Positions 1 through 5,851 of a stretch of DNA of 7,848 nt are shown piece after piece (within the stretch, counting starts at the first letter, position 1; every line of letters starts with the position of its first letter). The notes below the pieces were generated by a model. The model ran no database searches, had not been told where the DNA came from, and saw nothing but the letters and a program-made list of their open reading frames with translations. This DNA comes from an uncultured Thermoanaerobacteraceae bacterium (GTDB lineage: Bacteria; Bacillota; DSM-12270; Thermacetogeniales; Thermacetogeniaceae), in contig CALGIY010000080.1 of assembly GCA_937914965.1 (NCBI GenBank), forward strand, positions 1 to 7,848. The letters run 5' to 3'. The translations under genes and the position numbers were made by a program.

Positions 1-46
1 TAGCCCAGGCAAGGGTGGAAAACAAACCAAAAAAAATTATCTCCAG
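1..46 (-). other. Downstream flank of the kinase, unassigned
   Basis: No terminator hairpin is seen after the kinase stop. On the minus strand the 46 nt begin with CTGGAG and then read, in one frame, as a hydrophobic string IIFFGLFSTLAWA reaching the window edge. This could be the start of a further membrane or secreted protein in the operon, but no standard start codon supports it. Confidence 0.2.
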
Positions 47-1090
47 TTAAAGAAAACAACCGGAAAGGGTAATGGTCACTGTACAGCCCTGGTCCGGGTT
101 GTTGGTGATCTGGATCTGTCCCCCGTGGTTGTTCACAATCTCACGGCAGATATAAAGACCCAGCCCGGTCCCCTTTTCTCCGGTAGTAAAAAACGGATCA
201 AAGACACGGGGCAGTACCTCTTCTGATATCCCAGGCCCACTATCCCGGACTAGAATCTGGACCAGTTCATTCTCTTGGTCATAATCGGTAGTAATCCAGA
301 TCTCACCGCCCGTGGGTGTGATTTCAGCCGCATTTTTCATAATGTTGATCAGGACTTGGTGAAACTGCTCCTGGTCGAGCACCACCCGGGGAAGATCTGG
401 AAAACAGGACGAAAAGACGCTGACCCCCTTAGAGCCAAACTCCGCTTCAATAAGTGATACCACATCGCCAATTAACTCCTTCAAGTAACAGGGTTGGCGC
501 TTAGGCACGCCAGGTTTCGCCAATCGGAGATAATTGGTGATCAGGGAGTTAATCCGGTCCAAGGACTCCATAATCATCTCCACACGCTGCTGTTCACTAG
601 ATCCATGAAGATCTCTTTTGAGCAGCTGCAGGAGCCCCCTCACCAAGCTCAGAGGATTGCGGACCTCATGCAGGGTAATCGCGGTCAGCTGTCCCATAAT
701 AGCCAGCCGCTCCGCTTTCAAAACTGCCTGCTCCAATTCCTGCTGCCGCCGGGCATCCCAGAGGATGATAACCCCACCCAAGCTCTCCCCATCGCCGTCC
801 TTAAGGGTATGAGTACTGAAATAGGAGGGAAAAGAACTGGTGAGCGGTGTAACAGGCCCCGTGTATTCACCATTCCCCAAGCATTGTAAAAAGGGATGGT
901 CTGGGGATACCCCTCTTTCTAGAAACATCTCCTTCAAGCTGCTGCCCTGTACATCCTGGGGAGTCAGGCCGATTAACTTGGCCAAACAGCTGTTGACAAC
1001 AGTAATATTTCCCGCATTATCAAAAACTGCTATTCCTAGAGGAATACCATCCAAAACCTGGTGCAGTGTCAGTTCTTTTTCTATATTCAC
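47..1090 (-). CDS. PAS-containing soluble sensor histidine kinase (sporulation-kinase-like)
   Basis: This 347-residue kinase has no membrane segment and is expected in the cytosol. An N-terminal PAS domain (about 8-112) opens with LDGIPLGIAVFDNAGNITVVN. A short coiled linker (about 113-133) leads into the dimerisation/phosphoacceptor helix LHEVRNPLSLVRGLLQLL, with phosphoacceptor His141. The catalytic domain shows an N box NIMKNAAEI (N253), G1 DSGPGI (from D283), the F box FDPFF and G2 GTGLGL (from G307), followed by a normal C-terminus. The HE-RNPL-VRG-LQLL phosphoacceptor text resembles the B. subtilis phosphorelay kinases KinA-E, which feed Spo0A through Spo0F. No response regulator is adjacent, so it is an orphan in this window. 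The start is GTG 1090, overlapping the winged-helix stop by 4 bp, with AAAGGGG 9 nt upstream. Kinase identity is very secure; sporulation partnership is inference. Confidence 0.94.
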   Translation of the reverse strand: MNIEKELTLHQVLDGIPLGIAVFDNAGNITVVNSCLAKLIGLTPQDVQGSSLKEMFLERGVSPDHPFLQCLGNGEYTGPVTPLTSSFPSYFSTHTLKDGDGESLGGVIILWDARRQQELEQAVLKAERLAIMGQLTAITLHEVRNPLSLVRGLLQLLKRDLHGSSEQQRVEMIMESLDRINSLITNYLRLAKPGVPKRQPCYLKELIGDVVSLIEAEFGSKGVSVFSSCFPDLPRVVLDQEQFHQVLINIMKNAAEITPTGGEIWITTDYDQENELVQILVRDSGPGISEEVLPRVFDPFFTTGEKGTGLGLYICREIVNNHGGQIQITNNPDQGCTVTITLSGCFL

Positions 1091-1398
1091 GGATGGTCAC
1101 CCCTTTGGTCTTCAAAAAACGAGGCGATCATCTTCCCATTCCTCAGCTGGTAAAGGGGCATACTGCCGTAGATGTTTTTTTCCAGGATCCCGATCCTGGT
1201 GAAGAAATCTAGAGCCGCCTCTACATCCTCAGTTGGTCGGTGGATGCGCCTAGCCAGTCCGGGACCAGAATCAATAGTATGCGGGTTAGCTTGAAAGAAG
1301 GTAAGGACCTCAATGCGGACCACACTTCCTTGAATGGTGGTATCCTGGATTGAACAGTTCTTGGTATTCAAGTCCCCTTGCCCTTCTTTGTATCTCAT
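1087..1398 (-). CDS. Small winged-helix protein
   Basis: This 103-residue protein has a predicted winged helix-turn-helix fold. The segment VVRIEVLTFFQANPHTIDSG (about 26-45) fits helix 1 and the turn, GLARRIHRPTEDVEAALDFF (47-66) fits the HTH pair, and IGILEKN...PLYQLR (69-86) fits the wing strands seen in small transcription factors. The first ~20 residues are polar and probably unstructured. It starts at ATG 1398 within the stop of the V4R gene (ATGA overlap), with AGGAGG 12 nt upstream, and ends overlapping the kinase start by 4 bp (GTGA). No family could be named. It may bind DNA, possibly regulating its own operon, or act as a protein-protein adaptor between the V4R/KaiC proteins and the kinase; both are inference. 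That it is a real gene is well supported by its position, overlaps and start signals. Confidence 0.75.
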   Translation of the reverse strand: MRYKEGQGDLNTKNCSIQDTTIQGSVVRIEVLTFFQANPHTIDSGPGLARRIHRPTEDVEAALDFFTRIGILEKNIYGSMPLYQLRNGKMIASFFEDQRGDHP

Positions 1399-2393
1399 AA
1401 CCTTACATGTTCCTCCTCGGGATAGGCGTGAAACTCGCAGTAATCTCCCTCAACAGATGCGCACTGCATCTCCTCACAGATGATAGGATAACCCAAAATC
1501 ACAGTCAGGCAAGCGGAAAGTTTCCCACGCAGGAGGTCACAAGACACTCGCGGTGAGCGGTATAATTCCATGCCTTCTGCTGCTGACACCTCAAAGGAAT
1601 TGCAGCATCTAATCACAGCATGCCCGATCTCCGAGTCAAGTGTTACCAACTCTATCCTACCCAAGCCGCAGCTCTTCATCTCCTCAAAACAGACCCGTAA
1701 AGACTCCTCAGGTGTGCTGTAGTACCTTTTAGCCTCCCGGGCAACCGCCAGGGAAGACCTGTACCCAGTATCAAAGAGCACCTTTTCGAGGATAAAAGGG
1801 GCATATTCCTTGACAGCAGCTAGCAGTGTAGCATAAACCTCTTTTGCAAAAAGAACTGCCCTTTCTCCGGCGATTTCTAATGAATCACCTGAGCGCTTGA
1901 CCAGTTCTGTCCGCAAACGGTGTTTAACCGGCAAGATCCGCCCACTACATATCTGTGACTTCCGATCGATCTTCACCTCTGATGAATATTCTACACCAAG
2001 TACACTCTTTAAAACAGACTGCATCGCTCCCAGGCGAGGGCAGTAAAACAATAATCTCTCATTTTCAACTCCCTGGCAAAATTCCTGGTAATAGCAGTCC
2101 TCCAGATTCATAGTTACCAGAACACTTTCCCCTTCCTCCTCCAGATGAGCTACCCCCTTTTCCAGGAAATGCAGGTGACTGATTGTCTTTAAATAAGCCG
2201 CACAAATATCAACTGGCTTATTACTTTCCGGGACGAACTGCTTCCCGTATTCCTTTAAAATGCTCTCCCCCACCCCGCGGGTGATCTCCTCCAACAAGTA
2301 GCTGCTGCCGAAAGGAACAGTACCAGCTGTTCTGCTTAAAACGAGGTAGATGGAGTTGATAATTTTTAGGTAAACATCTTCATTCTTATACAT
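1395..2393 (-). CDS. V4R-domain protein (predicted zinc- and ligand-binding sensor)
   Basis: This 332-residue soluble protein carries a C-terminal V4R (4-vinyl reductase) domain, roughly residues 205-325. V4R domains bind small hydrophobic ligands, as in the phenol sensors DmpR and MopR, and occur in bacteriochlorophyll 4-vinyl reductase. C285, E308, C311 and C319 have the same spacing (+23, +26, +34) as the zinc ligands C155, E178, C181 and C189 of MopR, so the metal site appears intact. Characteristic text includes NSFEVS, the SCDLLRG turn and EGDYCEF. The first half (about 30-155) looks like a diverged copy, with LLEEITRGVGESIL, FYCPRLG and C118/C149, but lacks the full quartet. The ATG at 2393 has GGAGG 9 nt upstream and begins 4 bp after the KaiC stop; the end overlaps the winged-helix gene by 4 bp. 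No DNA-binding or catalytic domain is seen. The V4R call is fairly secure; the ligand is unknown. Confidence 0.82.
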   Translation of the reverse strand: MYKNEDVYLKIINSIYLVLSRTAGTVPFGSSYLLEEITRGVGESILKEYGKQFVPESNKPVDICAAYLKTISHLHFLEKGVAHLEEEGESVLVTMNLEDCYYQEFCQGVENERLLFYCPRLGAMQSVLKSVLGVEYSSEVKIDRKSQICSGRILPVKHRLRTELVKRSGDSLEIAGERAVLFAKEVYATLLAAVKEYAPFILEKVLFDTGYRSSLAVAREAKRYYSTPEESLRVCFEEMKSCGLGRIELVTLDSEIGHAVIRCCNSFEVSAAEGMELYRSPRVSCDLLRGKLSACLTVILGYPIICEEMQCASVEGDYCEFHAYPEEEHVRL

Positions 2394-2397
2394 CACT

Positions 2398-3114
2398 TTA
2401 AACCTCCACATCTGGGGCAAAAACAATCCCAAATACCGGACTGATCCTGAACCGACGAGGAACAGCATCGAACTTCCCGCTCTTTACTTTTCCCACCTGA
2501 AGGAGCCTTTCAGGACGCGCCTCAGAGGTGCTGAACTTCATACGTATATTTACATTATAAAAGTGGCTGGCAATGGTCATCACCCGCTGATCTAAAACCC
2601 CGTCCACAAAAACATCCAAGGTCAGGATACCTCTTTTTCGCAGCTGCTTCAACCTGTTCCGGTGAAACTCCAGGATCTCCTCCTGATTAAAGGGAATCAA
2701 CAGGGTACTCAGGCTGTCCACAACCAGGCGCAGCCTCCGGCCAGGACAGCGATCCAAAAGCATCCGCTCCAGCACTGAAAACTTCTCCAGGCTGTATTGA
2801 TTGGCAATAAAATGTCTTTCTTCACTCTCTTCTTCTTCATAGGCATCTACCAGGAGCAACCGGTCAGCCTCCTCATAGGCCTGGACACCTACCCTGAAAT
2901 CCCTCAGATTGCTGCGCATCACCGCAGGGGGTTCATCACAGGCTATATAGATACAGGTATCACCACAGAGCAGACCCTCTTTTAAGAATTCCCCAGCCAA
3001 AACAGTCTTCCCCACCCCAGTATCACCGTGGACCATAATCTGGGAACCATACTCCATTCCCTGGGGGATGACGCGGTCGAGCCCATCAATCCCAAAGTAC
3101 CCTTTTTGTTTCAT
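2398..3114 (-). CDS. KaiC-like single-domain ATPase
   Basis: This is a 238-residue protein with one KaiC/RecA-fold domain. It opens with GYFGIDGLDRVIPQGM, then Walker A GDTGVGKTV (K36), IACDEPP (Asp60-Glu61 where KaiC has Glu-Glu) and Walker B LVVDSLS (D133). The ending KVKSGKFDAVPRRFRI resembles the KaiC-family segment after Walker B, in which a basic residue precedes a beta-strand. An acidic stretch, EEEESEER, lies at 93-100. The ATG at 3114 is chosen: AGGAGG lies 9 nt upstream, the ATGA overlap with the previous gene implies translational coupling, and the family motif begins within a few residues. Longer readings upstream are shadows of the preceding gene. It may assemble with the tandem KaiC protein, since RecA-fold proteins commonly form rings, but that is inference. 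Related single-domain KaiC proteins are widespread in archaea and some bacteria, with few assigned functions. Confidence 0.9.
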   Translation of the reverse strand: MKQKGYFGIDGLDRVIPQGMEYGSQIMVHGDTGVGKTVLAGEFLKEGLLCGDTCIYIACDEPPAVMRSNLRDFRVGVQAYEEADRLLLVDAYEEEESEERHFIANQYSLEKFSVLERMLLDRCPGRRLRLVVDSLSTLLIPFNQEEILEFHRNRLKQLRKRGILTLDVFVDGVLDQRVMTIASHFYNVNIRMKFSTSEARPERLLQVGKVKSGKFDAVPRRFRISPVFGIVFAPDVEV

Positions 3115-4493
3115 ATTTTCAATCCTCCTGGCCGCGGGAACACCTGAATCCCCGTTTCCGTGATCTCCATGAGATGGTTTCCAGTAACATGACTCACACC
3201 CCGCAGTTTGTAGAGTTCCAACTGCCGTATTCTCCTGTTCTGAAACCAATTGTATTTAAGCAAAATACTCCCCTGTACCAGTGACTGCACAATACCGAAC
3301 TGCCGGTCCGCATCAACAGAACCTGTAGGATAGAGAAAGAGTGAGGTACAACCCAGGCTGTTCAGGTAGGCAATCAAGCAGTAAAGCTTTTCCCGAAGAA
3401 CGGAAGCATCATTGATCCGGCCGATCAGAGCCGGGAGAGGGTCCAGCACCAACCGCTGGACCTGGTGTTCTTTGATTAGATCTGCAAGTTCGACAATCAT
3501 TTCATCAAGGTTGACATCCACAAAGGGCCTGAAAATGACCCGTACCTTCCTATCTTGCTCCAGAGCATCCAAATCCCAGGAAAAAGCAGCAGCCTGGGCC
3601 GAGATTCTCTCCAGCGTCTCTTCCAGGGAAACATACAGTCCTCTCTCCTGGTGGTGACAGGCACCATTGACCAGGTACTCCATCCCCAGAACAGATTTCC
3701 CGGTACCAGCCTCTCCGGCGACAAGAATAGTGACCCCCTGAGGAAAGCCTGCTCCTAAAAGATCGTCAAGGCCGCTGATACCAGTGGGCACCTGTTTGGT
3801 AGACAATCCATCTGGAATACTCGTGAGCAGCGGCCGCTGGGAAAAGACCCGGGCCCCTCCCTTTTGAATGCGAAAACTATGCCTCCCGGAAAGGTGAGAC
3901 TGACCGCGGCTTTTGAGCACCTCCACTGTCCGCTGGCGCGCAAGACCTTCTCTTGCTTCATAGTGGAGGCGAACCACTATATCAACCAGAAACTCTTCAA
4001 AAGAATGAAAGTCCTCACTACCCTGCTCCATCTCCTTGATCAGAACAGAGGTTAAATTCAGGCGGCGCAGGCCATTACAAAAAGAGTACACAACCTGCCT
4101 GAGTTTGAGTGGGTCACCAACCACCTGGCGGAAATGGGAGACACTATCAACCAAAACCCGTTTCGCCCTAGTTTCCCGCACAGCATTTTCCAAAAAATTT
4201 GACTCAGGCATCAGGACAACATCTGGGGAAGTACAAATAACACGCAGTTTATCTTCTTTTTCCATTGCGCGTAGGTCCCATCCCAGGCTATATGCATCCC
4301 GGTAGAGAGATTCGGGAAACTGTTCAAAGGTCAAGACAATACCTGGGTCCCCGAACTCTGTGATCCCTCGGCAGATAAACTCCATACCGAGAGTGGTTTT
4401 CCCTGCCCCGGGGATACCCTCCATCAGAACAGTACTGCCTGTTATGATTTCCCCCTCAAAGAGATCGTCAAATCCCGTGATCCCGGTGCGAAT
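3111..4493 (-). CDS. KaiC-like tandem RecA-fold ATPase
   Basis: This gene encodes a cytosolic protein of 460 residues (from the ATT start) with two KaiC/RecA-type ATPase domains. Domain 1 begins RTGITGFDDLFEG, the usual KaiC-family opening, then Walker A GIPGAGKTT (K32), TFEQFPE (57-58 are E-Q) and Walker B VLVDS (D116). Domain 2 begins VPTGISGLDDLL (about 235), then GEAGTGKS (K266), SLEET (E291-E292) and VLDPL (D351). Each domain ends in a K-x-R-G-x-S-H element like the KaiC R-G-x-x-H region. In cyanobacterial KaiC two adjacent glutamates assist hydrolysis; domain 2 keeps both, while domain 1 has Glu-Gln. By eye the KaiC phosphosites S431/T432 align with Gln403-Ser404, and no kaiA or kaiB is nearby, so a circadian clock role is unlikely. 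The stop overlaps the next gene by 4 bp (ATGA). Family secure; specific role unknown, probably an ATP-dependent signalling switch. Confidence 0.9.
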   Translation of the reverse strand: MRTGITGFDDLFEGEIITGSTVLMEGIPGAGKTTLGMEFICRGITEFGDPGIVLTFEQFPESLYRDAYSLGWDLRAMEKEDKLRVICTSPDVVLMPESNFLENAVRETRAKRVLVDSVSHFRQVVGDPLKLRQVVYSFCNGLRRLNLTSVLIKEMEQGSEDFHSFEEFLVDIVVRLHYEAREGLARQRTVEVLKSRGQSHLSGRHSFRIQKGGARVFSQRPLLTSIPDGLSTKQVPTGISGLDDLLGAGFPQGVTILVAGEAGTGKSVLGMEYLVNGACHHQERGLYVSLEETLERISAQAAAFSWDLDALEQDRKVRVIFRPFVDVNLDEMIVELADLIKEHQVQRLVLDPLPALIGRINDASVLREKLYCLIAYLNSLGCTSLFLYPTGSVDADRQFGIVQSLVQGSILLKYNWFQNRRIRQLELYKLRGVSHVTGNHLMEITETGIQVFPRPGGLKI

Positions 4494-4508
4494 CGTTTAG
4501 CCCCCCCT
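4491..4508 (-). promoter_or_regulatory. G-rich Shine-Dalgarno and proposed ATT start of the tandem KaiC gene
   Basis: AGGGGGGG (4508-4501) is followed after 7 nt by ATT at 4493-4491. The reading frame is closed just upstream by TAA at 4499-4497. From there to the ATG at 4424 it contains no ATG, GTG or TTG. That ATG lies inside the strand leading into the Walker A motif and would delete conserved sequence, so ATT is the best-placed initiator. ATT starts are rare but documented, for example in infC. Confidence 0.5.
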
Positions 4509-4570
4509 AAATAACTACCTAGAAAATATGGAATATACCCCCAAACAAAAAATGTAACTCTAAAAATGGA

Positions 4571-4600
4571 TTATTCGCCAATGACCCAGCATTTTCCTTC
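4571..4600 (-). promoter_or_regulatory. Sigma-H-type promoter upstream of the KaiC cluster
   Basis: On the coding strand the -35 element is GAAGGAAAA (4600-4592) and the -10 element is GGCGAATAA (4579-4571), separated by 12 nt. The published B. subtilis sigma-H consensus is RNAGGAWWW, 11-12 nt, RNNGAATWW, and every defined position matches. The element lies in an AT-rich gap of about 200 bp between rlmH and the first KaiC gene. Transcription would begin near 4565, leaving a leader of roughly 70 nt before the chosen start. Sigma-H drives early sporulation and stationary-phase genes. The match is read directly; use in this organism is inference. No convincing sigma-A promoter was found in the gap. 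Confidence 0.6.
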
Positions 4601-4612
4601 TCAAATATAATA

Positions 4613-4622
4613 TTTTGTCTAA
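4613..4622 (+). promoter_or_regulatory. Weak Spo0A-box-like site
   Basis: TTTTGTCTAA on the plus strand differs by one base from a 0A-box core (TGTCGAA), with T in place of G. It sits 12 bp upstream of the sigma-H -35 element, a region where Spo0A binds at some sporulation promoters. The surroundings are AT-rich, so a chance match is quite possible. Confidence 0.2.
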
Positions 4623-4690
4623 ATATGTTATAAGTTAGCTATTATGGAAGGATAGGTTTTAGGTGGGCGCCACATTGGAAAACACTCTGT

Positions 4691-5161
4691 TTAATAGTGA
4701 TAGGGTTCATGATGAAGGATCCGCATTGAACGGTAGAGTTGTTCTACCAGGATGACGCGGGCAAGTTGGTGGGGAAAAGTAAGACGGGACAAAGAAAGGA
4801 TCAGACCTGATTTTTCCAAAACCGATTTGGGCAGACCCAGAGTACCCCCTAAGAAAAAGGTAAAATCTCCTCTTCCGGTATTCATCTGCTCTCCAAACCA
4901 GGCAGCCAGCTCCTCTGAAGAAAAGGGCTTACCCCGGGGATCTACCGCCACTCTGAAAAAGTTGGGTGCTCTCTTTAAGAGCCTCTTACCCTGGCGGTCC
5001 TTGACCAATAAACGATCCTTTCCCCCCTTGGGGACAGGATCGTCAGCAACTTCCAGGATACTGACCCGTGCGTATTTTTCTAGTCTTTTACGGTATTCCT
5101 CCTGAGCAGCAAGATAAAATGGCTCTTTCATTTGCCCTACTGCTAGAACGCAGAAATGCAC
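4691..5161 (-). CDS. rlmH: 23S rRNA (pseudouridine-1915-N3)-methyltransferase RlmH
   Basis: RlmH is a SPOUT-class enzyme that methylates N3 of pseudouridine 1915 in helix 69 of 23S rRNA, acting on assembled 70S ribosomes. The protein is about 156 residues, the usual family length. Visible family features are VLAVGQMKEPFY near the N-terminus, FFLGGTLGLP (the SAM-knot glycine region), LSRLTFPHQLARVILVEQLYR, and the C-terminal HHEPYHY that contributes to the active site. The GTG at 5161 is chosen as start because AGGG lies 8 nt upstream and the protein then aligns at its first residue with the S. aureus RlmH N-terminus as remembered. An in-frame GTG at 5170 would add three residues but has no properly spaced Shine-Dalgarno. 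The gene follows the methyltransferase closely, and no terminator is visible before the next gene cluster. Identity is very secure, start moderately so. Confidence 0.96.
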   Translation of the reverse strand: MHFCVLAVGQMKEPFYLAAQEEYRKRLEKYARVSILEVADDPVPKGGKDRLLVKDRQGKRLLKRAPNFFRVAVDPRGKPFSSEELAAWFGEQMNTGRGDFTFFLGGTLGLPKSVLEKSGLILSLSRLTFPHQLARVILVEQLYRSMRILHHEPYHY

Positions 5162-5173
5162 TGTCAACACCCT
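5162..5173 (-). promoter_or_regulatory. Ribosome binding site deciding the rlmH start
   Basis: AGGG at 5173-5170 stands 8 nt before the GTG at 5161. The alternative GTG at 5170 overlaps this AGGG and so cannot use it, which favours the shorter protein. Confidence 0.55.
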
Positions 5174-5175
5174 AT

Positions 5176-5811
5176 CTATTTTAAGTGATGAATATCGATT
5201 CCCTGGTGGAATTCCGGTACACCAGGCTCCTGCACAGGAACCACTAAAACCGTCTTCTCTTCCCGCAGGTTTAAAGACTGGACCATTTCATTAAGAAATT
5301 CCAGGGTAACCGGACGGGAGGGATGAGCAAAAAGCAGGTGCCCTCCTGGTGCCAGATTGTGCTCCACTATCTTGGCAACAAAAGGGTTTAAACCCGGATT
5401 GTAAAGAACATCAGAACCGATAATCCAGTCAAATTTCTGTTCAACCTTAAAATCACGCCAGTCTGCCAGGAGGTAGGAAGCGTCACGAATACCATTATGA
5501 GCAGCATTCCTGGCGATAATCTCCAGGGACTCGGCCTTGTAATCGGAAAAGGTAACCAAGCCGCCTTTAAGAGATGCGGCCAAACCGGGCATACCCAACC
5601 CGGCCCCCAGTTCCAAAACGCCTCCTCCCTGAAAATCTATAGATTCCCAGATAAACTGTGTCAGGCCACGAGCAGCCGGCCAGAGTTCAGCCCAGTACGG
5701 GATCTGGTCGTCATCCTCCAGGTCGGTAACCAGGTCCTCGACATTGGTGACAACCTCTAAAGAAAGATCCAGCCCTGGGAGACGAAACTCCAACTTTCTG
5801 GTAGTAATCAC
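5176..5811 (-). CDS. Class I SAM-dependent methyltransferase, family 16 (ETFB-lysine methyltransferase-like)
   Basis: This 211-residue cytosolic methyltransferase has the seven-beta-strand fold. The hallmark PYWAELWPAARGL (residues 38-50) is typical of Methyltransf_16, the group holding eukaryotic METTL20/ETFBKMT, EEF2KMT and related protein lysine methyltransferases with bacterial homologues. Motif I is VLELGAGLGMPGL (about 65-77), the SAM-binding glycine loop. SDYKAES (89-95) ends with the acidic residue expected to contact the ribose region, and DVLY (134-137) fits the (D/E)XX(Y/F) motif of this group. The start is GTG at 5811 behind a G-rich Shine-Dalgarno. The gene ends 14 bp before the chosen rlmH start, so the two are probably translated from one mRNA. 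The fold and family are secure. The substrate is inference: the beta subunit of electron transfer flavoprotein, a ribosomal protein or another protein are all possible, and nothing in this window identifies it. Confidence 0.87.
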   Translation of the reverse strand: MITTRKLEFRLPGLDLSLEVVTNVEDLVTDLEDDDQIPYWAELWPAARGLTQFIWESIDFQGGGVLELGAGLGMPGLAASLKGGLVTFSDYKAESLEIIARNAAHNGIRDASYLLADWRDFKVEQKFDWIIGSDVLYNPGLNPFVAKIVEHNLAPGGHLLFAHPSRPVTLEFLNEMVQSLNLREEKTVLVVPVQEPGVPEFHQGIDIHHLK

Positions 5812-5815
5812 CCTA

Positions 5816-5824
5816 CCCCCCCCC
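5816..5824 (-). promoter_or_regulatory. Nine-G tract serving as Shine-Dalgarno of the methyltransferase
   Basis: The coding strand reads GAGAGGGGGGGGGTAGG directly before the GTG start at 5811. The purine run can pair with the 16S rRNA tail and probably sets the start. An ATG at 5830 begins with AGA and then reads through the G-run; with nine Gs it meets TAG at once. With eight or eleven Gs the same ATG would be in frame with the methyltransferase and add six or seven residues. The tract length therefore decides which start codon can be used. Confidence 0.6.
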
Positions 5825-5851
5825 TCTCATGATTAAAGAGACCCCTGGCAT

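Noticed and set aside
494..889. Open frame on the plus strand across the kinase gene
   Set aside because: It lies fully antisense to a kinase with all its motifs intact, lacks a recognisable domain and has no ribosome binding site; it is a coding shadow.
2394..2468. Extension of the V4R protein upstream to a start at 2468
   Set aside because: It would overlap the KaiC coding end, and the ATG at 2393 has a well-placed GGAGG. The extra residues are the KaiC C-terminus read in another frame.
3115..3249. Extension of the single-domain KaiC to a start at 3249
   Set aside because: The ATG at 3114 has AGGAGG at 9 nt and the typical ATGA coupling. The upstream residues show no KaiC features and overlap the tandem KaiC gene.
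47..4493. A cyanobacterial-type circadian clock (kaiABC)
   Set aside because: No KaiA or KaiB is present, and the clock phosphosites in the second KaiC domain are not conserved. KaiC-fold ATPases are widespread outside clocks.
4665..4675. GTGGGCGCCAC palindrome after rlmH as a terminator
   Set aside because: The stem is only 4 bp with a 3-nt loop and no T-run follows on the minus strand, so it is too weak for an intrinsic terminator.
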